64,000 nucleotides of DNA. Source: Novosphingobium aerophilum (lineage in GTDB: Bacteria; Pseudomonadota; Alphaproteobacteria; Sphingomonadales; Sphingomonadaceae). The position numbers and the translations under genes are program-made. This document shows, piece by piece, positions 1 through 8,718 of the stretch; the first letter of the stretch is position 1, and each line of letters starts with the position of its first letter. The notes beneath the pieces are model-generated. The model saw only the letters and a program-made list of their open reading frames with translations. It had not been told where the DNA came from and ran no database searches. The stretch covers positions 41,324 to 105,323 of the forward strand of contig NZ_JACLAU010000010.1 of assembly GCF_014230305.1 (NCBI RefSeq), given 5' to 3'.

Positions 1-2680
1 CGGTGATGAACAGCTCGGCCAGGTCCGCCGCGGACACGTCGGCGGGCGCCCCGGCGGGCAGGGTGACCGCGGCGGCCAGGCTCGATCCGATCACCTTGTC
101 GCGGCGCAGCGGCTCGATCGCTTCGGTCACCTGCTCGCGCAGCGCGCGCAAAGCGCCGTAGCGCTCGCCCAGGGCCGGGTCGTGCCAGTCGGCGGGCAGG
201 GGGTGCAGCTCTTCCAGGTGGACGCTGCCGCGGTCCGGGAAGCGGCTGGCCCAGACCTCCTCGGCGGTGAACACCAGCACCGGCGCGGCATAGCGGATCA
301 GCGCCTGGAACAGCACGTCCAGCACGGTGCGGTAGGCCCGGCGCTTGGGATCGGACGGCGCGTCGCAGTACAGGCAATCCTTGCGGATGTCGAAGAAGAA
401 GGCCGACAGGTCCTCGTTGCAGAAGTCGACCAGCAGCCGGGTATAGCCGTTGAAGTCGAAATCGGCGATCGCCTGGCGCAGCGCGGCGTCCAGCTCGCTC
501 AGCCGGTGCAGGACATAGCGTTCCAGCTCGGGCATGGTCGCCGGCTCGATGCCCTCGCTCGCCCAGTCGAACCCGTCGAGCGCGCCCAGCAGATAGCGGA
601 AGGTGTTGCGCAGCTTGCGGTACTGGTCGGCCACGCCCTTCAGGATCTCGTCGCCGATGCGGTGGTCCTCGGTGTAGTCGACCGACAGGGCCCACAGCCG
701 GACGATGTCCGCGCCATAGGTCTCCATCACCTTCAGCGGATCAACCGTGTTGCCCAGCGACTTGGACATCTTCATGCCCTTGGCGTCCATCGTGAAGCCA
801 TGGGTCAGGACCGCCTTGTAGGGCGCCCGCCCCCGCGTCGCGCAGGCTTCCAGCAGCGAGGACTGGAACCAGCCGCGATGCTGGTCGGATCCTTCCAGAT
901 AGAGGTCGGCCGGCCAGGTCAGTTCGGGCCAGCGCCCGCTTTCCAGCACGAAGGCATGGGTCGATCCCGAATCGAACCACACGTCGAGAATGTCGGTGAC
1001 CCGCTCATAGTCTTCGACGCGGTACTGGTCGCCGAGCAGGGCCGGTGCATTGTCGTCGCACCACGCGTCCACCCCCTTGGCATGGACCGCCGCGACGATG
1101 CGGGCGTTGACTGCCGGATCGACCAGGTACTGCCCGGTCTTGCGGTTCACGAACAGGGTGATCGGCACGCCCCAGGCGCGCTGGCGGGAGAGCACCCAGT
1201 CCGGGCGCCCTTCCACCATCGAACGGATCCGGTTGCGGCCCTTTTCCGGGACGAAGCGGGTGTCGTCGATGGCCTGCAGCGCGGTCTGGCGCAGCGTGGT
1301 GCCGGCGCCCTCCAGTTCGCGCATGGCCTTCTCGATCTCGTCCAGGTGCTCGCCCTCGGGATCGATGTGCTTGTCCATCGGCACGAACCACTGCGGGGTG
1401 CAGCGGTAGATCACCTTGGCCTTGGACCGCCAGGAATGCGGATAGGAATGCCGGTAATCGGCCGAGGCGGCTACCAACCCGCCGGCCTCGCGCAGGGCCG
1501 AGCAGATCGGCCCGTCGGGGGCGTTGAACTTCGGATTGATGACGGAGCCCTCGCCGCCCAGCCACGGCCAGTCGGCGCGGTACCGGCCATCCCCCTCGAC
1601 CGCGAAGACCGGATCGATCTTGTTGGCCTTGCACAGGATGAAGTCATCCTCGCCATGGTCGGGCGCCATGTGGACGAAGCCGGTGCCCGAATCGACCGTG
1701 ACGAATTCACCGCTGAGCAGCGGGCGCAGCGTGGCGAAGAACCCGCCCAGCGCGTGCATCGGGTGGCGCACCCTGGTGCCGGCCAGCGAGGCGCCCTTGA
1801 TGAAGAAGTGCAGGTCGTGGGTCTCGTGGCCGATCCGGCGGACGAATTCCTGCACCAGCGGTTCGGCGATCAGGTACCGCCGCCCGCCGGTCTCGATCAG
1901 GTGGTAATCGATGTGCGGGCCATAGGCGACCGCCTGGTTGACCGGGATGGTCCAGGGCGTGGTGGTCCAGATCACCACGTGGGCGCCGATCAGGTCGGCA
2001 TCGGGCGCCTCGACGATTTCGAAGGCGACGTCGATCTGGGTGGACACGATGTCCTCGTATTCCACCTCGGCCTCGGCCAGGGCGGTCTTTTCCACCGGGC
2101 TCCACATCACCGGCTTGGCGCCGCGATAGAGCTGGCCGCTTTCCGCGAACTTCAGCAGCTCGCCGACGATGGTCGCCTCGGCCTGGAAGTCCATGGTGAG
2201 GTAGGGATTGTCCCAGTCCCCGTTGATCCCCAGCCGCTTGAGCTGCTCGCGCTGGGTGTTCACCCACTTCTGGGCATAGGCGCGGCATTCGGCGCGGAAT
2301 TCGGCGGCGGGCACCTCGTCCTTGTTGCGCTTCTGCTTGCGGTACTCCTCCTCGACCTTCCATTCGATCGGCAGGCCGTGGCAGTCCCAGCCGGGCACAT
2401 AGGGCGCGTCCTTGCCCAGCAAGGACTGGGTCCGCACGACCATGTCCTTGAGGATGTGGTTCAGCGCGTGGCCGACATGGATGTCGCCATTGGCATAGGG
2501 CGGGCCATCGTGGAGGATGAACTTGTCCCGCCCGGCCCGGGCCGCGCGCAACTGGCCGTACAGGCCCTGGTCCTGCCAGCGCGCGAGAATGCCCGGCTCC
2601 TTCTGGGGCAGGCCGGCCTTCATCGGGAAATCGGTCTTCGGCAGGAAGACGGTCGATCTGTAGTCGCGCTGTTCGGTCAT
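1..2680 (-). CDS. ileS: Isoleucyl-tRNA synthetase, 3' part missing
   Basis: Class I aminoacyl-tRNA synthetase that charges tRNA-Ile and edits valine in the cytoplasm. The frame is open from an ATG at 2680 to the window edge, giving 893 residues; the family is about 900-950 long, so only the C-terminal zinc-finger/anticodon region is cut off. The HIGH signature appears as HVGH in the segment PYANGDIHVGHALNH near residue 60. The KMSKS loop is present as MKMSKSLGNT, encoded near 745-780. The editing-domain motif TTTPWTIP is also visible. It is the last gene of the gpmA-purE-purK-folA-ribF run; the 97-bp gap to ribF is the largest in the run and could hold a separate promoter. Adjacent ribF and ileS are common in proteobacteria. 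Confidence 0.97.
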   Translation of the reverse strand, partial: MTEQRDYRSTVFLPKTDFPMKAGLPQKEPGILARWQDQGLYGQLRAARAGRDKFILHDGPPYANGDIHVGHALNHILKDMVVRTQSLLGKDAPYVPGWDCHGLPIEWKVEEEYRKQKRNKDEVPAAEFRAECRAYAQKWVNTQREQLKRLGINGDWDNPYLTMDFQAEATIVGELLKFAESGQLYRGAKPVMWSPVEKTALAEAEVEYEDIVSTQIDVAFEIVEAPDADLIGAHVVIWTTTPWTIPVNQAVAYGPHIDYHLIETGGRRYLIAEPLVQEFVRRIGHETHDLHFFIKGASLAGTRVRHPMHALGGFFATLRPLLSGEFVTVDSGTGFVHMAPDHGEDDFILCKANKIDPVFAVEGDGRYRADWPWLGGEGSVINPKFNAPDGPICSALREAGGLVAASADYRHSYPHSWRSKAKVIYRCTPQWFVPMDKHIDPEGEHLDEIEKAMRELEGAGTTLRQTALQAIDDTRFVPEKGRNRIRSMVEGRPDWVLSRQRAWGVPITLFVNRKTGQYLVDPAVNARIVAAVHAKGVDAWCDDNAPALLGDQYRVEDYERVTDILDVWFDSGSTHAFVLESGRWPELTWPADLYLEGSDQHRGWFQSSLLEACATRGRAPYKAVLTHGFTMDAKGMKMSKSLGNTVDPLKVMETYGADIVRLWALSVDYTEDHRIGDEILKGVADQYRKLRNTFRYLLGALDGFDWASEGIEPATMPELERYVLHRLSELDAALRQAIADFDFNGYTRLLVDFCNEDLSAFFFDIRKDCLYCDAPSDPKRRAYRTVLDVLFQALIRYAAPVLVFTAEEVWASRFPDRGSVHLEELHPLPADWHDPALGERYGALRALREQVTEAIEPLRRDKVIGSSLAAAVTLPAGAPADVSAADLAELFIT

Positions 2681-2777
2681 GATCGGCGGCCTTAGAACAT
2701 TCGGCGAAAGAACGGGAACCGCTTTTTCGCAGGGACCGCTGCAACTCCGACAATCGCCTGTCGGGATTTGCCGCAGG

Positions 2778-3704
2778 TCAGGCGGTAAGCAGTTGCCGCG
2801 CCGCCGCACAGTCCGCCGCGATCGCGGCGGTCAGGGCCTCGAGCCCGTCGTATTTCGCCTCGGGCCGCAGGAAGGCGTGGAATTCCACGTCGATCACCTG
2901 GCCATAGAGGTCCTCGGCAAAGTCGAAGAAGTGCGGTTCGAGCAGCTCCTTGGGCGGATCGAAACTGGGCCGCACCCCCATGTTGGCGGCGCCGTTCAGC
3001 ACCCGGCCGTCGGGCAGGCGGCCGCGCACCGCATAGATGCCGTAGCGCGGGCGCAGATAGTGCCCCATCGGCAGGTTGGCGGTGGGGAAGCCGATCGTGC
3101 GGCCCAGCTTGTCGCCGTGCTGCACCTCGCCGCGCACGGTGAAGGGGCGGGTCAGCAGCCGGGTGGCAGTGGCGCAGTCGCCAGCCTCGAGCGCGGCGCG
3201 GATGCGGGTCGAGGAAACCGGCTGGCCCTGGTCCAGCACCGGCCCGACCGTGCGCGCGGCGATGCCGTGGCGCGCGCCGGTTTCGGCCAGGACCGCCGTG
3301 GTGCCGCTGCGCGCCCGGCCGAAGGTGAAATCCTCGCCGGTGACCACGCCGGCCACGCCGAACCGCTCGTCCAGCATCGCGGCGATCCATTCCGGACCGG
3401 TCATGGCGGCCACCGCCGCGTCGAAGTGGATCACCAGCATGGCCGCGGCGCCGGCGGCGCCGAACAGCGCCGCGCGCTGGTCCAGCGTGGTCAGGCGGAA
3501 CCAGGGCGCGTCCGGCACGAAGAAGCGCTTGGGGTGCGGATCGAAGGTCGCGACGATCGCCGGCCGCCCCTCGGCCCTTGCCCAGCGCACCGCTTCGCCG
3601 ACCACCGCCTGGTGGCCCAGGTGGAAGCCGTCGAAATTGCCCAGCGCCAGCACGGCGCCGCGCAGCTCGGCGGGGAACGGTTCGCGGCTGTCGAGACGGA
3701 TCAT
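2778..3704 (-). CDS. ribF: Bifunctional riboflavin kinase / FAD synthetase
   Basis: Converts riboflavin to FMN and then FAD in the cytosol. The product is 308 aa, the usual RibF length. The N-terminal adenylyltransferase domain shows GNFDGFHLGHQAV (an HxGH-type nucleotide site) and the SSTRIR motif. The C-terminal kinase domain shows GFPTANL and GVRPSF. I start it at the ATG at 3704 because the nucleotidyltransferase fold begins a few residues later and the start lies only 8 bp after the folA stop. A longer upstream reading in the same frame would run through folA and is rejected. It is probably co-transcribed with folA. Confidence 0.96.
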   Translation of the reverse strand: MIRLDSREPFPAELRGAVLALGNFDGFHLGHQAVVGEAVRWARAEGRPAIVATFDPHPKRFFVPDAPWFRLTTLDQRAALFGAAGAAAMLVIHFDAAVAAMTGPEWIAAMLDERFGVAGVVTGEDFTFGRARSGTTAVLAETGARHGIAARTVGPVLDQGQPVSSTRIRAALEAGDCATATRLLTRPFTVRGEVQHGDKLGRTIGFPTANLPMGHYLRPRYGIYAVRGRLPDGRVLNGAANMGVRPSFDPPKELLEPHFFDFAEDLYGQVIDVEFHAFLRPEAKYDGLEALTAAIAADCAAARQLLTA

Positions 3705-3712
3705 CGCGGCGC

Positions 3713-4198
3713 CTATAGGTCGCGGACCAGCGTCACGAAAGCGTGGCCCGGCGTCTCGCCCGAAGGGACGTGGTCCTCGCGGAAGGTCTCGCGCCAGCCC
3801 GGCCCCAGCGGCGGCATCACGGTATCCCCCGCCACCTCGGCCTGGACCTCGGTCAGCTCGAGCCGCGCCGCCCGGGGCAGGGCCAGGGCGAAGATTTCGG
3901 CCCCGCCGATCACCGCCACCTCGCCCGCGCCGGCCAGGGCCAGTGCCGCGTCCAGATCGTGCGCGACCTCGGCCCCCGGCGCGGACCAGGCCGGATCGCG
4001 GGTCAGCACGATGTGGCGGCGGCCGGGCAGCAGTCCGGGCAGCGAGACGAAGGTCTTGCGCCCCATCACCATCGGCTTGCCCATGGTGAGCGCCTTGAAG
4101 CGCTTCAGGTCGGCGGGAATGTGCCAGGGCAGACGCCCGTCGACGCCGATCGTGCCGTTGCGCGCGGCCGCGACGATCAGAAACAGGTCCTGCGCCAT
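3713..4198 (-). CDS. folA: Dihydrofolate reductase
   Basis: Reduces dihydrofolate to tetrahydrofolate with NADPH, feeding one-carbon units to purine and thymidylate synthesis. At 161 aa it matches chromosomal DHFRs. Seen directly: the N-terminal strand LFLIVAAARNGTIGVDGRLPW, followed by IPADLKRFKALTMGKPMVMGRKTF, which carries the substrate-binding acidic residue and the NADPH-binding MGRKT. The later segments IGGAEIF and the C-terminal strand are also present. It sits 5 bp after purK and 8 bp before ribF, so it belongs to the same operon. Grouping with purEK fits a shared folate/purine theme. Confidence 0.96.
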   Translation of the reverse strand: MAQDLFLIVAAARNGTIGVDGRLPWHIPADLKRFKALTMGKPMVMGRKTFVSLPGLLPGRRHIVLTRDPAWSAPGAEVAHDLDAALALAGAGEVAVIGGAEIFALALPRAARLELTEVQAEVAGDTVMPPLGPGWRETFREDHVPSGETPGHAFVTLVRDL

Positions 4199-4203
4199 CG
4201 GCT

Positions 4204-5262
4204 TCAGTCCAGCACCAGCCGGGTGACATGCCCCATCTTGCGGCCCGGGCGGGCGGCGGCCTTGCCGTAGAGGTGCAGGTGATTGGCGGGATCGGCCAGC
4301 AGGGCCGGCCAGTCATGCGCGGCATCGCCGATCAGGTTGTCCATCACCACGCCGCGCGCCGCCAGCCCGGTGTCGCCCAGCGGCAGCCCGCAGATCGCGC
4401 GGACATGGTTCTCGAACTGGCTGGTGATCGCGCCCTCGATCGTCCAGTGACCCGAATTGTGGACCCGCGGAGCCATTTCGTTGAACACCGGCCCGGCCTC
4501 GGTGGCGAAGAACTCCAGCGTCAGCACGCCGACGTAGTCGAGCGCGTCGGCCACCCGCCGGGCCAGGGCGCGAGCCTCGGCCACCTCGTCCCGGACCAGG
4601 GTGGACCCTGGCACGGTCGACCGGGCCAGGATCCCGCCCTGGTGGACGTTCTCGGGCGTGTCCCAGAAGCGCACGTCGCCATCCGCCGCGCGACACAGGA
4701 TCACCGAGAACTCGGCGCGAAAATCGATGAAGCCTTCGTAGATCAGCGGCGTGGCGGGCAGGTCCAGCCCGACGGCGTCGGCCGGGGCCATGATCCGCCA
4801 CTGGCCCTTGCCGTCATAGCCGTCGCGCCGGGTCTTGAGGATGCCGGGCACACCGATCGCGGCAATCGCCTCGGCCAGCCCGGCGGCGTCGTCCACCGCC
4901 GCAAAGGGCGCGGGACGGCCGCCGAGGCCGGAGACGAAGGTCTTTTCCGAAAGGCGGTCCTGCGCCACTTCCAGCGCCCGGGCCCCAGGCAGCAGCGGCG
5001 TGTGGCCCAGCGCGGCGAGGGGGCCCACCGGCACGTTCTCGAACTCGTAGGTCACCACCGCGCAGTCGGCAGCGAAGGCGGCCAGCGCGGCGGCATCGTC
5101 CCAGCCCGCGCAGGTGAAGGCGGCGCAGACCTCGGCCGCGATCGAATCGGCTTCGGGCGCATAGACGTGACAGCGATAGCCCAGCTGCGCCGCGGCCATG
5201 GCCAGCATCCGGCCCAGCTGGCCGCCACCCAGGATGCCGATGGTCTCGCCGGGCGGGATCAT
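4204..5262 (-). CDS. purK: 5-(carboxyamino)imidazole ribonucleotide synthase
   Basis: ATP-grasp enzyme that carboxylates AIR to N5-CAIR using ATP and bicarbonate in de novo purine synthesis. The 352-aa product opens with the dinucleotide-like loop GILGGGQLGRMLAMAA typical of PurK. It has the ATP-grasp segments LKTRRDGYDGKGQW and YEGFIDFRAEFSVI, and ends with EMAPRVHNSGHWT, which carries metal and phosphate ligands. The start at 5262 lies 4 bp after the purE stop, so the two partner enzymes are translated together. Nothing appears truncated. Confidence 0.97.
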   Translation of the reverse strand: MIPPGETIGILGGGQLGRMLAMAAAQLGYRCHVYAPEADSIAAEVCAAFTCAGWDDAAALAAFAADCAVVTYEFENVPVGPLAALGHTPLLPGARALEVAQDRLSEKTFVSGLGGRPAPFAAVDDAAGLAEAIAAIGVPGILKTRRDGYDGKGQWRIMAPADAVGLDLPATPLIYEGFIDFRAEFSVILCRAADGDVRFWDTPENVHQGGILARSTVPGSTLVRDEVAEARALARRVADALDYVGVLTLEFFATEAGPVFNEMAPRVHNSGHWTIEGAITSQFENHVRAICGLPLGDTGLAARGVVMDNLIGDAAHDWPALLADPANHLHLYGKAAARPGRKMGHVTRLVLD

Positions 5263-5266
5263 CGCG

Positions 5267-5752
5267 TCACGACGGCCTTTCCGCGACCTTGGCGGTCTGC
5301 GCTGCGCGATAGGCCTTCAGCCGGTCGGCCAGCCCCTCGTCGTGAGTCGCCAGGATCGCCGCGGCGAGCAGTCCGGCATTGACCGCGCCGGCCTCGCCGA
5401 TCGCCAGGGTGCCGACCGGAATGCCCGCCGGCATCTGCACGATCGACAGGAGCGAATCCTGACCGGACAGCGCGCGCGACTGCACCGGCACGCCCAGCAC
5501 CGGCAGGTGAGTCAGGCTGGCGACCATGCCGGGCAGGTGCGCCGCCCCGCCGGCGCCGGCGATCACCACCTTGAAGCCCTCGTCCGCGGCGCCCCTGGCG
5601 AAGGCGAACAGCCGCTCGGGCGTGCGGTGGGCCGACACGATCCGCACGTCGGTGGCGACGCCCAGCTGGTCCAGCACCTCGGCCGCGCCCTGCATCGTGG
5701 CCCAGTCGGACTGGCTGCCCATGATGATCGCGACGGGGGCGTGCTGGCTCAT
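5267..5752 (-). CDS. purE: N5-CAIR mutase (class I PurE)
   Basis: Converts N5-CAIR to CAIR, the step after PurK. The product is 161 aa, normal for a bacterial class I PurE. The conserved MGSQSDW loop near the N-terminus and the SAHRTPERL motif with the catalytic histidine are both present, as is the [11 protein letters not shown] substrate loop. Presence of PurK next door confirms the two-step class I route. The start codon is one base beyond the gpmA stop, so translation is probably coupled. Confidence 0.97.
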   Translation of the reverse strand: MSQHAPVAIIMGSQSDWATMQGAAEVLDQLGVATDVRIVSAHRTPERLFAFARGAADEGFKVVIAGAGGAAHLPGMVASLTHLPVLGVPVQSRALSGQDSLLSIVQMPAGIPVGTLAIGEAGAVNAGLLAAAILATHDEGLADRLKAYRAAQTAKVAERPS

Positions 5753-5753
5753 C

Positions 5754-6440
5754 TCAGCGCTCCGACAGGTAATAGCGTTCGGTCGCGTTCAGCGCGGCGT
5801 CGAGCTCGTAGACGATCGGCTGGCCGGTGGGGATTTCCAGCCCGGTGATGTCGGCATCGGAAATGCCCGACAGATGCTTGACCAGGGCGCGCAGCGAATT
5901 GCCGTGCGCCGCGACCACCACCGTCTCGCCCGCGGCGAGCTGGGGCGCGATCGCGCTTTCGTAATAGGGCAGGACGCGGGCGATCGTGTCCTTCAGGCTT
6001 TCGGTGCTGGGGATCGCGATCCCGGCATAGCGCGGGTCGGCCGCCAGATCGAACGCGCCGCCGGGCTCCAGCACCGGCGGGGGAATGTCGAAGCTGCGGC
6101 GCCAGATCTTGACCTGCTCGTCGCCATGCTGCGCGGCCGTCTCGGCCTTGTCCAGCCCGGTCAGCCCGCCATAGTGGCGCTCGTTCAGGCGCCAGTCCTT
6201 GGTTTCGGGGATCCACAGGCGGCCGGCCGCCTCGAGCGCCAGGTGCAGGGTCTTGATCGCGCGGGTCTGCAGGCTGGTGAAGGCCACGGTCGGCAGCACG
6301 CCCTTGGCGGCCAACAGGGCCCCGGCGGCACGGGCCTCGGCCTCGCCCTGGGCGGTCAGGTCGACATCCCACCACCCGGTGAAACGGTTTTCGAGGTTCC
6401 ACTGGCTCTGGCCATGGCGGACAAGGATCAGGCGCGGCAC
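5754..6440 (-). CDS. gpmA: 2,3-bisphosphoglycerate-dependent phosphoglycerate mutase
   Basis: Interconverts 3- and 2-phosphoglycerate in glycolysis and gluconeogenesis through a phosphohistidine. The product is 228 aa, the dPGM size. The catalytic [10 protein letters not shown] motif holds H9. The segment [14 protein letters not shown] and the second histidine motif [14 protein letters not shown] are intact. It heads the run leading into purE (1-bp gap). A glycolytic gene leading a purine/folate run is unusual as a functional pairing, although the tight spacing makes co-transcription likely. Confidence 0.95.
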   Translation of the reverse strand: MPRLILVRHGQSQWNLENRFTGWWDVDLTAQGEAEARAAGALLAAKGVLPTVAFTSLQTRAIKTLHLALEAAGRLWIPETKDWRLNERHYGGLTGLDKAETAAQHGDEQVKIWRRSFDIPPPVLEPGGAFDLAADPRYAGIAIPSTESLKDTIARVLPYYESAIAPQLAAGETVVVAAHGNSLRALVKHLSGISDADITGLEIPTGQPIVYELDAALNATERYYLSER

Positions 6441-6490
6441 GGTTGGGCAGGCTCCCGGCTGGTTGAGGGCAGGACTGGACCGCGCAGCCC

Positions 6491-6655
6491 CTAGCGGCTG
6501 GGGTCCAGTTTGGGAAGGGCGGGGGACGATTCGCCCGTTTCCAGCGCGCGCGCCTGGGCCTTGCGCCGGCGCAGGTTCTCGCGCAGCTTGGCGGCCAGGC
6601 GCTCCTCGCGGGTGGTGGGCGCGGCGCGCCCCGGTTGGGTCGACGGATCGGTCAC
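6491..6655 (-). CDS. Small basic conserved protein (hypothetical)
   Basis: A 54-residue protein starting at a GTG at 6655, chosen because an AGGGAGGGG ribosome-binding site lies just upstream. The frame continues further upstream, but only through the tRNA-Thr gene on the opposite strand, so a longer form is not credible. The core [22 protein letters not shown] is a predicted strongly basic helix. Similar small proteins with an [15 protein letters not shown] motif are familiar to me from sphingomonads, where they are annotated as hypothetical. It ends 50 bp before gpmA and may be the first gene of that operon. Function unknown; a nucleic-acid or ribosome-binding role would only be a guess. 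Confidence 0.65.
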   Translation of the reverse strand: MTDPSTQPGRAAPTTREERLAAKLRENLRRRKAQARALETGESSPALPKLDPSR

Positions 6656-6804
6656 CGCCCCTCCCTGCCGCCTGGCGACGCTTCCGGCAAGAGGCCGGGC
6701 GTCGCAGGCCGCCGAACGCGGCTTGACAAGCCGGGGTTGCCCCTCCATTAGCGCCGCCCTGCCCGCCGGTGCCCTCAGGCCCCAGCGGCGCGCGGAAATG
6801 GTGT

Positions 6805-6879
<75 letters not shown>

Positions 6880-6971
6880 TTTCCCTTTTTCCCGTCGTCA
6901 GCGCTGTTCATTCCGGGCCTGCTGGCCTATGCCGGGCCGGTCCTGCCCGTCGGCGCCCGGAGTCTGTCCCG

Positions 6972-7301
6972 ATGTCTGCCTCTCCGTCCGCCGCGCTCGA
7001 CGCCGGTTTCGACCTGGCCCGCGATACCGCCGCCCTGCTGGTCGAATCCTGGAGCCTGTCGCTCGAATCGGCCGCGGTGATCTGGTTGCGCCTGGGCAAG
7101 CTGGCCGCGCTCGACGCTTCGGCCCTGGCGGAAGGCGAGCTCATGCTGGGCGAGAAGGTTCAGGCCGCGGTCGAACATTCGTGGCGCCTCGCCTCGGGCG
7201 GCTTCGGTCTGACCCCGCATCGCGCCGCGCGGGGCAGCGTGGCCTTCTATCGCCGCCAGGTCGCCGCGAACCGCCGCCGCCTGTCGCGCCGCGAGGGCTG
7301 A
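6972..7301 (+). CDS. Conserved hypothetical protein, phasin-like helical
   Basis: A 109-aa protein starting at the ATG at 6972; the frame is open upstream but there only crosses the tRNA, so the internal ATG is preferred. The sequence is almost entirely amphipathic helix: AGFDLARDTAALLVESWSLS at the N-terminus, then SAAVIWLRLGKLAAL, with a basic tail RRQVAANRRRLSRREG. It has no signal peptide or obvious catalytic residues. The length and helical pattern recall small phasin-related proteins of alphaproteobacteria, and phaB elsewhere in the window implies a polyester pathway, but this link is only inference. Confidence 0.6.
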   Translation: MSASPSAALDAGFDLARDTAALLVESWSLSLESAAVIWLRLGKLAALDASALAEGELMLGEKVQAAVEHSWRLASGGFGLTPHRAARGSVAFYRRQVAANRRRLSRREG

Positions 7302-7337
7302 CCGCTCCGGCCCGACGGCCGACCCTGCCCGGCGCCG

Positions 7338-7640
7338 TCAGGCCAGCAGGTCGCTCCAGTCCGGATGGCGCCGGAACTGGGCCGCCACGTAGGAGCACTG
7401 CGGCACGATACGGAAACCCTGCGTCCGGGCGTCGGCAATCAGCGCCGCGACGAGCTGCCCGGCCACGCCGCGCCCCTCGAAGGCCCGCGGGACCAGGGTG
7501 TGCTCGGCCACCCGGACGGGACCGCCGGCATCGTCGCGCGCGACCCAGGTCAGCCGCGCAACCTCGCTGCTGCCGGGCAGTTGCGCGTGATACTCGCCCA
7601 CGCCACCCTGCTCGAGCCTGACGATCTCCAGATGATCCAT
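7338..7640 (-). CDS. Small GNAT-family N-acetyltransferase (COG2388 type)
   Basis: A 100-aa single-domain protein of the short GCN5-related family (YidJ/NATD1 type). I place the start at the ATG at 7640, with an AAAGGA ribosome site about 10 bases upstream; an in-frame extension to 7703 adds only low-quality sequence. The acetyl-CoA loop is visible as HTLVPRAFEGRGVAGQLVAA (V-x-x-x-x-x-GxGxA), followed by IVPQCSYVAAQFRRHPDW, which is characteristic of this subfamily. Substrate is unknown. Its stop faces the stop of the preceding helical protein. Confidence 0.85.
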   Translation of the reverse strand: MDHLEIVRLEQGGVGEYHAQLPGSSEVARLTWVARDDAGGPVRVAEHTLVPRAFEGRGVAGQLVAALIADARTQGFRIVPQCSYVAAQFRRHPDWSDLLA

Positions 7641-7716
7641 GATGGCTAGTCCTTTCGCGCAGCGGGGCGGTTGTCGGCTTGACCCGCCGGGCACTCTTCG
7701 CAATCAGCGAAAGCCC

Positions 7717-8718
7717 ATGCAGTTCCTCTCCGATAACGCCGCCGCCGTCCACCCTGCCGTCTGGCAGGCCCTGCGCGATGCCGATGCCCCCGATGCGCCC
7801 TATGACGGCGATCGCTGGAGCGCGCGGCTGGACGAGGCTTTCTCGGCCCTGTTCGGGCAGAGCTGCACGGCCCTGTGGGTGGCCACCGGCACGGCGGCCA
7901 ACTGCCTGGCGCTGGGGGCGATGGTGCCGCCCCATGGGGCGGTCATCTGCCACCGCGAGGCGCATATCGAAACCGACGAGGGCGGGGCCCCCGGGTTCTA
8001 CCTGCATGGCGCCAAGCTGCTCCTGGCCGAAGGCGAGGGCGCGCTGCTGACCCCGGCTTCGGTCGAGGCCGTGCTCGCCGGCATTCGCCCCGATGTCCAC
8101 CAGGTCCAGCCCCAGGCGATCTCGATCACCCAGGCGAGCGAATATGGCCGGGTCTATCGCCCGGCCGCGGTCGCGGCGCTGGGAGCCCTGGCGCGCGAGC
8201 GCGGCCTGCGGCTGCACATGGACGGGGCCCGCTTCGCCAATGCCGTGGCCCATCTCGGCTGCACCCCCGCCGCGGCGAGCTGCGCGGGCGGGGTCGCCGC
8301 GCTGTCGTTCGGCTTCGTCAAGAACGGCGGGATGGGGGCCGAGGCCGTGGTGTTCTTCGATCCCGAGCTGGCGGCGGTGACCCGCTATCGGCGCAAGCGG
8401 GCCGGGCACCTCCAGTCGAAGGGGCGGTTCCTGGCCGCCCAGATCCTGGCCATGCTGGAGCGCGACCTGTGGCTGGACAATGCCCGCGCCGCCAATGCCG
8501 CCGCGGCCGAGCTGGCGACGGCCTGCGGCGACCGGCTGCTCCACCCGGTCGAGGCCAACGAGCTGTTCTTGCGCTGCACCGCGGCCGAGCGCGCCGCGCT
8601 GCGCGCGCAGGGCTTCGGCTTCTATGACTGGGGCCCGGACGCCGCCCGCCTGGTCACGGCCTGGAACAGCGATCCCGCGCACGTCACCGCGCTGGCCCGC
8701 GCCCTGGCGGCGCTGTGA
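7717..8718 (+). CDS. Low-specificity L-threonine aldolase / beta-eliminating lyase family
   Basis: A 333-aa PLP-dependent fold-type I enzyme predicted to cleave L-threonine or a related beta-hydroxy amino acid to glycine plus an aldehyde. The ATG at 7717 opens with MQFLSDNAAAVHPAVWQAL, matching the SDN start of the Pseudomonas-type aldolase. The PLP lysine is K202 in SFGFVKNGGMGAEAV, equivalent to the TKNG motif of that group. HREAHIETDEGGAP provides active-site histidines. It overlaps the start of the DMT transporter by GTGA, suggesting a coupled pair in which the transporter handles an amino acid or product. Confidence 0.88.
   Translation: MQFLSDNAAAVHPAVWQALRDADAPDAPYDGDRWSARLDEAFSALFGQSCTALWVATGTAANCLALGAMVPPHGAVICHREAHIETDEGGAPGFYLHGAKLLLAEGEGALLTPASVEAVLAGIRPDVHQVQPQAISITQASEYGRVYRPAAVAALGALARERGLRLHMDGARFANAVAHLGCTPAAASCAGGVAALSFGFVKNGGMGAEAVVFFDPELAAVTRYRRKRAGHLQSKGRFLAAQILAMLERDLWLDNARAANAAAAELATACGDRLLHPVEANELFLRCTAAERAALRAQGFGFYDWGPDAARLVTAWNSDPAHVTALARALAAL

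Noticed and set aside
182..2695. Long plus-strand open frame of 837 codons
   Set aside because: It is the antisense of ileS; its product is Gly/Arg/Val-rich with no motif, while ileS has HIGH and KMSKS signatures. High GC keeps antisense frames open throughout this window.
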